Below, piece after piece: positions 16,383 through 24,156 of a DNA stretch of 64,000 nt (positions within the stretch are counted from its first letter, which is position 1; the number at the start of each line of letters is the position of its first letter). Below the pieces are notes generated by a model. The model was not told the origin of the DNA, searched no databases, and was given only the letters and a program-made list of their open reading frames with translations. Where the stretch lies: contig CAVSKL010000001.1 in NCBI GenBank assembly GCA_963728475.1, forward strand, positions 930,001 to 994,000, written 5' to 3'. The translations under genes were made by a program, and so were the position numbers. Origin of the DNA: CAVSKL01 sp963728475 [NCBI: Candidatus Eiseniibacteriota bacterium]. Its GTDB lineage: Bacteria; Eisenbacteria; RBG-16-71-46; JABDJR01.

Positions 16383-18008
16383 GTGGCCGCTCGAGAACGT
16401 TGGGGTAGCAGGGTCGGTCTGGTCTTGGCGATGGCCGGCAACGCCGTCGGCCTCGGTAACTTCCTCCGCTTCCCGGCCCAGGCCGCCCAGAACGGGGGCG
16501 GCGCCTTCCTCATCCCTTACCTCGTCTCCTTCGCCCTCATGGGGATCCCGCTCCTCTGGGTGGAGTGGGCGATCGGGCGCCACGGCGGGATGTACGGCCA
16601 CCACTCCGCGCCCGGCATGTTCGACGCCATGGGGAAGCAACGCTGGCTCAAGTACGTGGGGGTCTTCGGCCTCTTCACCAACCTGGGGGTGGCCGCCTAT
16701 TACGCCTACATCGAGTCCTGGACCTTGGCCTACGTCTGGCACTCCCTGATCGGCACCTTCCGCATCGTGGCCCCCACCGTCTTCTTCCCCCACTACCTGG
16801 GCCAGCACGCGGGCTCGATCTTCGCGCTTCCCCCCGAGGCCACCCTCTTCTTCGTCCTCACCCTCGCCCTCAACGTCTGGATCCTCTCCCGCGGGGTGGC
16901 CCGGGGGATCGAGACCGCGGCCAAGGTCGGGATGCCGCTTCTGCTCCTGTTCGCGGCCGTCCTGGTCGTCCGAGGCCTCACCGTCCATCCCGGCGACCCC
17001 GGGGTGATGCAGAGCCCGCTGGCCGGCCTCAACTTCGTCTGGAATCCCGACGTCTCCGGGCTAACCAACCCCAGTACCTGGCTGGCGGCGGCGGGGCAGG
17101 TCTTCTTCACCCTCTCCCTGGGAATGGGTTCCATCCATTGCTACGCGTCGTACGTGGCCGAGAACCAGGACATCGCCCTCAACGCAGCCTCGGCGGGATG
17201 GATGAACGAGTTCGCGGAGGTGGTGCTGGGCAGCGCCATCATCATCCCCATCGCCACCGCCTACCTGGGGCTGGACGCGGTGCGGAGCGCCACCTCGGGC
17301 GGGAGCGGGTTCGCCCTCGGGTTTCTCACCCTGCCGTCCTTGTTCAACAACTGGGGGTGGTTCGCGCCGGTGGCCGGGGTGCTGTGGTTCGGGCTCCTCT
17401 TCTTCGCCGGGATCACTTCCTCGCTCGCCATGGGGCAGCCCATCATGGCTTTCTTCGAGGACGAGTACGGCATGAAGCGGGTGCGGGCGGCGGTGCTGTT
17501 CGGGGCCGCCACCTTCCTCCTCGGCTTCGTGGCGGTGTGGCTCTATCCCGGCGGCTCCTTCGACGAGTTCGACTTCTGGACCGGCACCTTCGCCCTGGTG
17601 GTGTTCGCCCTGGCCGAGGCCTTCATCTTCGCCTACGTGTTCGGGATGGATCGCGGCTGGAAGGAGATCACCCGGGGCGCGGACATGAACGTCCCCCGCG
17701 TGTTCCGGGCGATCATCCAGTACGTGACCCCGTTGTTCATCCTGGTCGTCTTCCTGGGGGCGCTGGTGAAGCCGGACGGCGACAGCTGGGGCCCGGCGAT
17801 CGGGGGGCTCTTCACCGGAAAGGGCTGGCACTTCGCGACGGACAGCGTGGTGGGAAAGGTGCTGCATACCGGCGAGGCCCACTACGTCTGGTTCACCGCC
17901 GGCCACGCCACCCGGGCCTTCGTCCAGGACATGACCCGGCTCCTGCTCGTCCTGACCTTCGTGGCCTGGGCGATCCTGGTGGCCCGGGCCTGGAGGAAGC
18001 GCGCATGA
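16383..18008 (+). CDS. Sodium-dependent NSS/SNF-family symporter
   Basis: 541 residues from GTG 16383, fixed by AGGAGG nine bases upstream; longer in-frame starts overlap the previous gene. Shows the family hallmark of TM1 (GNAVGLGNFLRFPAQAAQNGGGAFL) and about twelve hydrophobic segments, with a C-terminal membrane helix near 520. Family members couple Na+ entry to uptake of amino acids or related amines across the inner membrane. The partner small subunit overlaps its stop (ATGA), as in MetP/MetS systems, which suggests a neutral amino acid substrate; the substrate itself is inferred. Confidence 0.93.
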   Translation: MAARERWGSRVGLVLAMAGNAVGLGNFLRFPAQAAQNGGGAFLIPYLVSFALMGIPLLWVEWAIGRHGGMYGHHSAPGMFDAMGKQRWLKYVGVFGLFTNLGVAAYYAYIESWTLAYVWHSLIGTFRIVAPTVFFPHYLGQHAGSIFALPPEATLFFVLTLALNVWILSRGVARGIETAAKVGMPLLLLFAAVLVVRGLTVHPGDPGVMQSPLAGLNFVWNPDVSGLTNPSTWLAAAGQVFFTLSLGMGSIHCYASYVAENQDIALNAASAGWMNEFAEVVLGSAIIIPIATAYLGLDAVRSATSGGSGFALGFLTLPSLFNNWGWFAPVAGVLWFGLLFFAGITSSLAMGQPIMAFFEDEYGMKRVRAAVLFGAATFLLGFVAVWLYPGGSFDEFDFWTGTFALVVFALAEAFIFAYVFGMDRGWKEITRGADMNVPRVFRAIIQYVTPLFILVVFLGALVKPDGDSWGPAIGGLFTGKGWHFATDSVVGKVLHTGEAHYVWFTAGHATRAFVQDMTRLLLVLTFVAWAILVARAWRKRA

Positions 18009-18118
18009 CTGCCGGAGCCTGGATCATGCTCAGCGCCACCTGGGGGGTGGTCGTCTTCTTCGCCGGCCGCTTCTTCTGGAAGGTGCTGACCACGCCGCAG
18101 CGCAAGGACCGCGACTGA
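18005..18118 (+). CDS. MetS-like small subunit of NSS transporter
   Basis: A 37-residue single-span membrane protein (MTAGAWIMLSATWGVVVFF, then GRFFWKVL) whose ATG overlaps the symporter stop in ATGA, implying translational coupling. Length, the aromatic-rich helix and the basic C-terminus match the MetS-type small subunits encoded just after bacterial NSS transporters; in the known example the subunit is needed for full transport. Confidence 0.85.
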   Translation: MTAGAWIMLSATWGVVVFFAGRFFWKVLTTPQRKDRD

Positions 18119-18232
18119 GAGCCCGTTGAAGGACCGGCCGGTGGACCGACGTCTCATGCGGTCCCGGCCGGCCCCCTCTTCGAGCGGAGCGGGAACCGGA
18201 AGGGGGGGGCGCGGCCTCCCGCCCGCCGGGCC

Positions 18233-18835
18233 TCAGTATCGGGTCTTGAGAAGGCCCCAGGTCGCCGGCACTGCCGGCACCGGAACCGTGGTCAACGCTT
18301 CCACCGCGTCGATGTCGGCTCCCACGGTGGCGCCGGACTGCCCCCCCTCGTTCGGATCGTCGGTGAGACGGACGTAGGAGAATGAGTCTCCGGAGCCGAA
18401 GCCGAAGGCGTCGACGTCGACGGTGGAGGTCGAACCGAACACCTTCCCTACCGGGTTCCAGAGGACGCCGTCGGAGCTGATCTCGACGTAGGTGTCCTCG
18501 ACGTCGGGACCGATCTCGTAGATCCAGAGGTCCGGGTCGGTGTTGTCGCTTCCGGTGAGCGCATTGTCCACGAACCGGAGCGTGATGCTTCCGCCGTCGC
18601 CCAGGCTCACCCAGGTGCAGGAGGCGGCGTCGGCGCAGACGTTGACGTTGATGTAATCGGGAGCGCCGACGGCATTGTCCGCGCCCAGGTGGGGGGCCGT
18701 CGGCTCCCCGGACTTGATGACCGGGGAGAAGTCGGTGACGGCGTCGGCGAAGCTGTCGGCGGCCGCCGGAGACGGCGGGAGGGCGGCAGCCGCAACTCCA
18801 AGAGCGGCAACGAGTAACAATTCTTGGTGGCGCAT
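18233..18835 (-). CDS. Secreted protein with TWG tail, PEP-CTERM-type body
   Basis: 200 residues from ATG 18835; the upstream extension precedes the signal peptide and lacks a ribosome site. Signal peptide at residues 1-25 (ELLLVAALGVAAAALPP). The body (GADNAVGAPDY; SITLRFVDNALTGSDN; DTYVEISSDG) resembles a family of secreted Ca-loop-rich proteins that usually carry PEP-CTERM tails. Here the tail is instead VPATWGLLKTRY, matching those at 10986, 27095 and 27696. Probably exposed on the cell surface; no enzyme motif. Confidence 0.8.
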   Translation of the reverse strand: MRHQELLLVAALGVAAAALPPSPAAADSFADAVTDFSPVIKSGEPTAPHLGADNAVGAPDYINVNVCADAASCTWVSLGDGGSITLRFVDNALTGSDNTDPDLWIYEIGPDVEDTYVEISSDGVLWNPVGKVFGSTSTVDVDAFGFGSGDSFSYVRLTDDPNEGGQSGATVGADIDAVEALTTVPVPAVPATWGLLKTRY

Positions 18836-18877
18836 TGGGCGGTCCTTGTTTTGGTAGGTGAGAGGAACGTGACTCGA

Positions 18878-18894
18878 ATGATAAATTCTATCAT
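18878..18894. promoter_or_regulatory. Palindrome over a -10-like sequence upstream of TWG protein
   Basis: ATGATA-aattc-TATCAT, 43 bases before the start codon of the minus-strand gene ending at 18835. On that strand its centre reads TAGAAT, a fair -10 box, so it could be an operator. A -35 box is not clear. Confidence 0.3.
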
Positions 18895-18966
18895 GTTCCT
18901 GCCACACTTGAGTCGTTTACCGTCCCGCCCGGCCGGCCCGCCCGGGACCGGTCTTTCGACGAGCGG

Positions 18967-19941
18967 CTAAGTGTTTCCCCGGTTCTCGTCCATGCTCGCC
19001 ACCCAGCCGTCCTCCCAGTTGATGTCGATCACCGAGTAGGGGTAGGGATCGCCCTCGATCTTCTGGATGGCGATCGCGCCGCGGGCCTGCAGATCCTCCA
19101 CCATGCGCTTGCGGCCGCGGTTGTCCAGGTAGGGGAAGCAGTCGTTGAGGGTGCGCAGGAAGGGAGTCAGCCAGACCCGGCGCTCGCCGTACTGGTAATA
19201 GGCGGCGAGGAGCTCCTCCATGCAGCGCTTGAGATGGTTCTCGTCGGTCGGGGGCCCGTCCGCCGGCTCCTCGTCCTCGTCGTGGTCGGAGCCGTTCCCC
19301 GGGAATCGTTCCGGCGCCTGCCGCCGCGGCTCGTACTCCGTGATCACCGGCCGCGCCTCTTCCGGAAGCAGGGTCTCGGCCGCGATGAAATTCTCCTCAC
19401 CCACCACCTGCCGCAGGTCGCCGCTGGTGGAGTTCTTGAATCCGACCAGGATCACCCGCTTCAGGTGCTCGCGAATCCGGCGGACCACCGGAAGGTAGTC
19501 CCGGTCTCCGCCCACGATCACGAACACGTCCAGTTCGGGGCGGGTATGAAGCATCTCGATGGCATCGATGGAGAGAAGAATGTCGGCCGAACTCTTCCGG
19601 CGGGTGGCGATCATGAAGCGGGGCTCGAAGGCCAGGAGCTGGAGCTGGGACATGGCCGTCCCCCCGAGCCGGTCGAAGTCGGCGTAGGAGCGCCCGATGG
19701 CCATCGCGCAGCCGTACTTGACCCGCAGCCGGTCCCGCAGGCTGGAGAGCAGGTCCACCGCGTCGTCGAGCGCCTGCTCGTCCACGATGGGCTCCTCCAT
19801 CGTCTCGGACTCCGGCGGCTCCTCGGCCAGGTTGGAATAGATGTTCTCGAAATCCACCAGCACCGTCCCGTAACGCAGCCGCTTGCTGCCCGACGGGCTG
19901 CGGCGAGCGTGCGTACGGTCTCCGGAATGTTCCTTCAGCAT
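18967..19941 (-). CDS. NYN-domain nuclease-like protein with C-terminal winged-helix-like region
   Basis: 324 residues. Residues 24-190 form a NYN (LabA/DUF88) PIN-like fold: VLVDFENIYSN, SADILLSIDAIEML and VIVGGDRDYLPVVRR carry the conserved acidic residues expected for a metal-dependent RNase. An acidic linker (215-235) leads to a C-terminal domain (about 240-310, WLTPFLRTLNDCFPYLDNRGRKRMVEDL) like the OST-HTH/LOTUS type that binds RNA. Its ATG touches the stop of the BoxR-like gene (TAAATG), so the two are probably co-translated. RNase activity is inferred from the family. Link to aromatic metabolism unknown. Confidence 0.85.
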   Translation of the reverse strand: MLKEHSGDRTHARRSPSGSKRLRYGTVLVDFENIYSNLAEEPPESETMEEPIVDEQALDDAVDLLSSLRDRLRVKYGCAMAIGRSYADFDRLGGTAMSQLQLLAFEPRFMIATRRKSSADILLSIDAIEMLHTRPELDVFVIVGGDRDYLPVVRRIREHLKRVILVGFKNSTSGDLRQVVGEENFIAAETLLPEEARPVITEYEPRRQAPERFPGNGSDHDEDEEPADGPPTDENHLKRCMEELLAAYYQYGERRVWLTPFLRTLNDCFPYLDNRGRKRMVEDLQARGAIAIQKIEGDPYPYSVIDINWEDGWVASMDENRGNT

Positions 19942-20760
19942 TTAATTCTCCCGCGGGTTGCTTGTTGCATGAGGTCGACGGCGGCCGGAGGGTGCGGAGG
20001 ACGGAAGGGCCGCCCGCACCGCTTCGGAGACCTCCCCGACCGACTTGTCCGAGGTGTCGATGATGAGATCGGCGCGCCCGTAGAGCGGCGCGCGCTGGTT
20101 CCACAGCCGTTCCAGTTCGGCCATGGCGTCGGGGCGGTGGGCCATGGGCCGCCGGTCCCCCTGGCCGAGGACCCGCCGCCAATGATCGCGGGGATCGGCC
20201 CGGAGCCAGACCGTGAACGCCCGGCTGCGCAGGAGAGCGTAGGTCTCGGAATCGGTGACCACGCCCCCGCCGGTGGCCAGCACCACCGGCTCCGCCCGGC
20301 TCAACAATCTCGAAAGGACCTCGCGCTCCAGGCGCCGGAACGCGCTCGCGCCCTGGAGTTCGAAGATCTGCGCCATGAGCATCCCCGCCGCCTCTTCCAC
20401 CAGCTCGTCGACCTCGACGAAGTCCCGACCCAGCGCGAAAGCCAGCCGCCGTCCCACCGTGCTCTTGCCCGCTCCCCGGAGCCCGAGCAGCGCCACCGCC
20501 CTTTCTCGCAGGCGGTCCACCTCCTCGACGAGGGCGGCGGTGTCCACCTCGAGCGCCGCCGCCACCCGGCGGAGACGCAGGAAGGAGATGTTGCCCTGGC
20601 CGGCCTCGATCTGGGCGAGGAAGCGGATGCTGAGCCCCGAACGCTCCGCGAGCCCGGCGCGCGAGAGGCCCAGGGCGCGCCGCAGGTGGCGCACCACCGC
20701 GCCGAGGTGTTCCAAGGCCCGGTGGTCGTCGGCCGCCACCGAACGGCGCTCCTGTTTCAT
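19942..20760 (-). CDS. boxR: BoxR-type regulator: XRE HTH fused to shikimate-kinase-like domain
   Basis: 272 residues from ATG 20760. An ATG three codons upstream lies inside a TATAAT box and is unlikely. Residues 20-75 are an XRE helix-turn-helix (LGLSRAGLAERSGLSIRFL); residues 85-255 resemble shikimate kinase with P-loop GLRGAGKST, a D-E-L motif and ATGGG. This HTH-kinase fusion is the architecture of BoxR, which represses benzoyl-CoA epoxidation genes and responds to benzoyl-CoA. boxC and boxB begin divergently 214 bases away, which makes the assignment strong. The kinase fold probably serves as ligand sensor rather than enzyme. Confidence 0.88.
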   Translation of the reverse strand: MKQERRSVAADDHRALEHLGAVVRHLRRALGLSRAGLAERSGLSIRFLAQIEAGQGNISFLRLRRVAAALEVDTAALVEEVDRLRERAVALLGLRGAGKSTVGRRLAFALGRDFVEVDELVEEAAGMLMAQIFELQGASAFRRLEREVLSRLLSRAEPVVLATGGGVVTDSETYALLRSRAFTVWLRADPRDHWRRVLGQGDRRPMAHRPDAMAELERLWNQRAPLYGRADLIIDTSDKSVGEVSEAVRAALPSSAPSGRRRPHATSNPREN

Positions 20761-20767
20761 GGTGTGC

Positions 20768-20773
20768 ATTATA
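20768..20773 (-). promoter_or_regulatory. TATAAT -10 box of boxR
   Basis: A perfect TATAAT on the minus strand lies 8 bases before the boxR ATG, so the transcript would start at or next to the initiation codon (leaderless or nearly so). The -35 region is poor, as expected for a regulated promoter. Confidence 0.45.
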
Positions 20774-20786
20774 ATTCGGCTCGGGG

Positions 20787-20816
20787 TTGACCGGTCGCGG
20801 TGATTCTGTGCAAAAT
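20787..20816 (+). promoter_or_regulatory. Promoter of boxC-boxB
   Basis: TTGACC and CAAAAT separated by 18 bases. The -10 overlaps GCAA-aata-TTGC (20810-20821), a short inverted repeat that could be a regulator site. The predicted leader is about 150 bases. Confidence 0.45.
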
Positions 20817-20973
20817 ATTGCCGCTGCCCGGATCATCCGGGGCGGTAAACACTAAGCACCCCAGGGGCCCGTTGTCCAGCCGGCACCCCGCGCCCCGGGC
20901 TTTCATCGCTCGGATCCGGCCCTCAATTCGGACCGAAACCGTCGCCTTCCGGACTCTAGCACGAGGTGTATTC

Positions 20974-22629
20974 ATGGCCCGAACCGCCGCCCCCGCCCTC
21001 CCCCCCGTCGAGTTCCAGACGCATCCCGAGCGCTACCGTCACTGGAAGCTCCGGATCGAGGGATCCCGCGCCGTCCTGGTGCTGGAGGTGAAGGAGGATG
21101 CGCCGCTCCGCGAGGGCTATCTCCTCAAGCTCAACTCCTACGACCTGGGGGTGGACATCGAACTCGCCGACGTTCTCGAACGGCTCCGCTTCGAGCACCC
21201 CGGGGTGAAGACGGTGGTGCTGACCAGCGGGCGCGACCGGGTATTCTCTTCCGGCGCCAACATCCACATGCTCGGGGTCTCTCCCCACGGCTTCAAGATC
21301 AATTTCTGCAAGTTCACCAACGAAACCCGCCTCGCCATGGAAGACGCCTCCGCCCACAGCGGGATCCGCTTCCTGGCCGCGCTGAACGGAATCGCCGCCG
21401 GGGGGGGCTACGAGCTGGCCCTGGCCTGCGACGAGATCGTGCTGGTGGACGACGGCTCGAGCGCGGTGAGCCTGCCCGAGGTGCCGCTCCTGGGCGTACT
21501 CCCCGGGACCGGCGGCCTCACCCGGGTGGTGGACAAGCGCAGGGTCCGCCGCGACCTCGCCGACGTCTTCTGCACCCTTCAGGAGGGGATCAAGGGCCAG
21601 CGGGCGGTGGACTGGGGCCTGGTCGACGCCCTCGCTCCCCGCAGCCGGTTCGAGGAGGCGGTCAACGCCCGCGCCGATGCCCTCGCCGCGGAGCTTCCCG
21701 GGCGCGAGGGCCCGGGGGTGCCCTGGAACGCCCTCGAGATCGACCGGGAGGAGCGCGCCCGCCGCTACCGTTACGTTACGGTGGAGATGGACCCCGAGGC
21801 CCGCACCGCCGTCCTCACCGTGCGGGGTCCCGGCGAGGGAGAGCCCACCACCGCCTCCGGCTACCGGGTGAGCGGAACCAACGTGTGGGCCTTGCGCGCT
21901 TTCCGCGAGCTGGACGACGCCCTCCTGGATCTCCGCTTCAACCGTCCCACCCTGGGGCTCATCCTGCTCAAGACCGCGGGCGACCCGGAACGGGTGCTGG
22001 AGGTGGACCGGAATCTCGACCGGCTCCGCGACGACTGGTTCGTGCGCGAGATCCTCTTCTACCAGGCCCGGGTGCTCCGGCGCCTGGATCTCACCGCCCG
22101 GAGCCTGTTCGCGCTCATCGAGCCCGGCTCCTGTTTCGCGGGGTGCCTGTTCGAGCTGGCCATGGCCGCCGACCGGAGCTACGTCCTGGACGACGAGGCG
22201 GGCGAGCCCCGGATCGCCCCCGGACCGCTCAACGCCGCGGACTACCCCATGACCCACGGCCTGAGCCGCCTCCAGGCCCACTATTACGGCGAGCCGGCCC
22301 GGGTGGAGGTGGCGCTCGGCCACGGCTACTTCACCCCGCCGGAGGCCGGCGCGGCGGGGCTGGTGACCGTGGTCCTCGACGACATCGACTACGAGGACGA
22401 GGTGCGGGTGGCCGTGGAGGAGCGGGCCTCGCTCTCTCCCGACGCCCTCACCGGGATGGAAGCCTCGTTGCGTTTCCCTGGACACGAGACCGCCGAGGGT
22501 AAGATCTTCGGGCGGCTCTCGGCCTGGCAGAACTGGATCTTCTTCCGGCCCAACGCGGTCGGGGAACACGGCGCGCTCAAGGTCTACGGCAGGCCCGAGC
22601 GCCCGGATTTCGACTGGAACCGGACCTGA
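20974..22629 (+). CDS. boxC: Benzoyl-CoA-dihydrodiol lyase (2,3-epoxybenzoyl-CoA dihydrolase) BoxC
   Basis: 551 residues, the usual size for BoxC (about 555). The start at ATG 20974 gives the family N-terminus (FQTHPERYRHWKL). Two crotonase-fold halves are visible: SGANIHMLGVSPHGFKINFC, then NGIAAGGGYELALACDEIVL and PLLGVLPGTGGLTR in the first; LIEPGSCFAGCLFELAMAADR in the second. BoxC opens the ring of 2,3-epoxybenzoyl-CoA by hydrolysis to an aldehyde acid plus formate, in the cytoplasm. First gene of a two-gene run with boxB, divergent from the BoxR regulator. Confidence 0.95.
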   Translation: MARTAAPALPPVEFQTHPERYRHWKLRIEGSRAVLVLEVKEDAPLREGYLLKLNSYDLGVDIELADVLERLRFEHPGVKTVVLTSGRDRVFSSGANIHMLGVSPHGFKINFCKFTNETRLAMEDASAHSGIRFLAALNGIAAGGGYELALACDEIVLVDDGSSAVSLPEVPLLGVLPGTGGLTRVVDKRRVRRDLADVFCTLQEGIKGQRAVDWGLVDALAPRSRFEEAVNARADALAAELPGREGPGVPWNALEIDREERARRYRYVTVEMDPEARTAVLTVRGPGEGEPTTASGYRVSGTNVWALRAFRELDDALLDLRFNRPTLGLILLKTAGDPERVLEVDRNLDRLRDDWFVREILFYQARVLRRLDLTARSLFALIEPGSCFAGCLFELAMAADRSYVLDDEAGEPRIAPGPLNAADYPMTHGLSRLQAHYYGEPARVEVALGHGYFTPPEAGAAGLVTVVLDDIDYEDEVRVAVEERASLSPDALTGMEASLRFPGHETAEGKIFGRLSAWQNWIFFRPNAVGEHGALKVYGRPERPDFDWNRT

Positions 22630-22702
22630 GAGTCCGGACCCGTCCGGTGAGCCGCGTCCCCGGGGCGCGCGCCGGCGGCGTGACCACGACACGGAGGAAC
22701 TC

Positions 22703-24109
22703 GTGAACCTGTACGACACCATCCCCAACAACGTGAACCTGGGAGACGACGCCCGGCTCCGGCGGGCCCTGGAGAAGTGGCTCCCCGACTTCCGCTCCTG
22801 GTGGATGGAGATGGGCCCCGCCGGCTTCCAGGCGGACGACGTCTATCTCCGCACCGCCATCAGCGTGGACCCCAAGGGCTGGGCCCACTACGACTACGTT
22901 CGGATGCCCGACTATCGCTGGGGTATTTTCCTGGCCGAGCCGGTCGAAAACCGTACCGTCGGTTTCGGCGACCACATGGGAAAACCGGTATGGCAGGAGG
23001 TTCCGGGCGAGTACCGGGGCATGCTGCGGCGGCTGATCGTGACCCAGGGGGACACCGAGCCGGCCAGCGTGGAGCAGCAGCGGCTCCTCGGGCGGACCTG
23101 CCCCAGCGCTTACGATCTGCGCAACCTGTTCCAGGTCAACGTGGAAGAGGGGCGGCACCTGTGGGCGATGGTCTATCTCCTCCACGGCTATTTCGGCCGC
23201 GACGGCCGGGAGGAGGCGGAGGCGCTCCTAGCCCGGCGCTCCGGCGATCCCGACAAGCCCCGGATCCTGGGCGCGTTCAACGAGCCGATCGCCGACTGGT
23301 TGAGCTTCTACATGTTCACCATGTTCACCGACCGTGACGGCAAGTATCAGTTGCTGGCCCTGGCCGAGAGCGGGTTCGATCCCCTCTCCCGCACCACCCG
23401 CTTCATGCTCACCGAGGAGGCCCATCACATGTTCGTGGGCGAGACCGGAGTGGGCCGGGTGGTGGAACGGACCGCCCAGCTTATGACCCAGGCCCCCGGG
23501 GGGGATGTGCGGAAGGCGGGTGGAGTGGACCTCCCCACTCTCCAGAAATACCTGAACCTCTGGTTCTCGCTCTCCCTGGACCTTTTCGGGGGCGAGAAGT
23601 CCTCGAACGCCGCCGACTACTTCGCGGCGGGGCTCAAGGGGCGCCATCGCGAGGAGCAGTACGATGACCATCTCGCCCTGGAGGGGACCTACGACATGGC
23701 GCTGGTGGAAGGCGGGAGGCTGGTGACCGAGGCCGTCCCCACCCGGAACGCCATGAACGAGATCCTGCGCGACGCCTACGTGGAGGACTGCGACCGGGGC
23801 GTGCAGCGATGGAACAAGACCCTGGACAAGTACGGGATCGGCGACCGGCTGGCCCTTCCCCACCGGCGTTTCCACCGGCAGATCGGGGCCTACTCGGGCA
23901 TGCGCTTCGACCCCGCCGGGAACCCCATCTCCGGGGAGGAGTGGAACCGCCGCCGCGCCGAATGGCTTCCCGGCGACACCGACCGGGGCTACGTGGCCTC
24001 GCTCATGGAGCCGGTCGCCGAACCGGGCCGGATCGCCAACTGGATCGCTCCGCCTCCCCGGGGGGTGAACGGGCAACCCTTCGCCTTCGAGTACGTGCGG
24101 CGGGCGTAA
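22703..24109 (+). CDS. boxB: Benzoyl-CoA 2,3-epoxidase, di-iron subunit BoxB
   Basis: 468 residues from GTG 22703 (GGAGG 7 bases upstream; family start NLYDTIPNNVNL). Di-iron ligands are present: E119, E149-x-x-H152 and E239-x-x-H242, one residue off the known Azoarcus numbering. BoxB epoxidises benzoyl-CoA with O2, taking electrons from the reductase BoxA. No boxA, benzoate-CoA ligase or aldehyde dehydrogenase lies in this window, so the partners must be elsewhere or replaced. Follows boxC by 73 bases. Confidence 0.95.
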   Translation: MNLYDTIPNNVNLGDDARLRRALEKWLPDFRSWWMEMGPAGFQADDVYLRTAISVDPKGWAHYDYVRMPDYRWGIFLAEPVENRTVGFGDHMGKPVWQEVPGEYRGMLRRLIVTQGDTEPASVEQQRLLGRTCPSAYDLRNLFQVNVEEGRHLWAMVYLLHGYFGRDGREEAEALLARRSGDPDKPRILGAFNEPIADWLSFYMFTMFTDRDGKYQLLALAESGFDPLSRTTRFMLTEEAHHMFVGETGVGRVVERTAQLMTQAPGGDVRKAGGVDLPTLQKYLNLWFSLSLDLFGGEKSSNAADYFAAGLKGRHREEQYDDHLALEGTYDMALVEGGRLVTEAVPTRNAMNEILRDAYVEDCDRGVQRWNKTLDKYGIGDRLALPHRRFHRQIGAYSGMRFDPAGNPISGEEWNRRRAEWLPGDTDRGYVASLMEPVAEPGRIANWIAPPPRGVNGQPFAFEYVRRA

Positions 24110-24156
24110 GTGCCCATCGAAGAACCGGGATCCGGCCGCGCCCGGGGCGCTCCCGG

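Noticed and set aside
20765-20815. TGCA half-sites as a BoxR operator
   Set aside because: Only two TGCA sequences are present, and they are too far apart to match the spaced pair described for BoxR; not enough to call a site.
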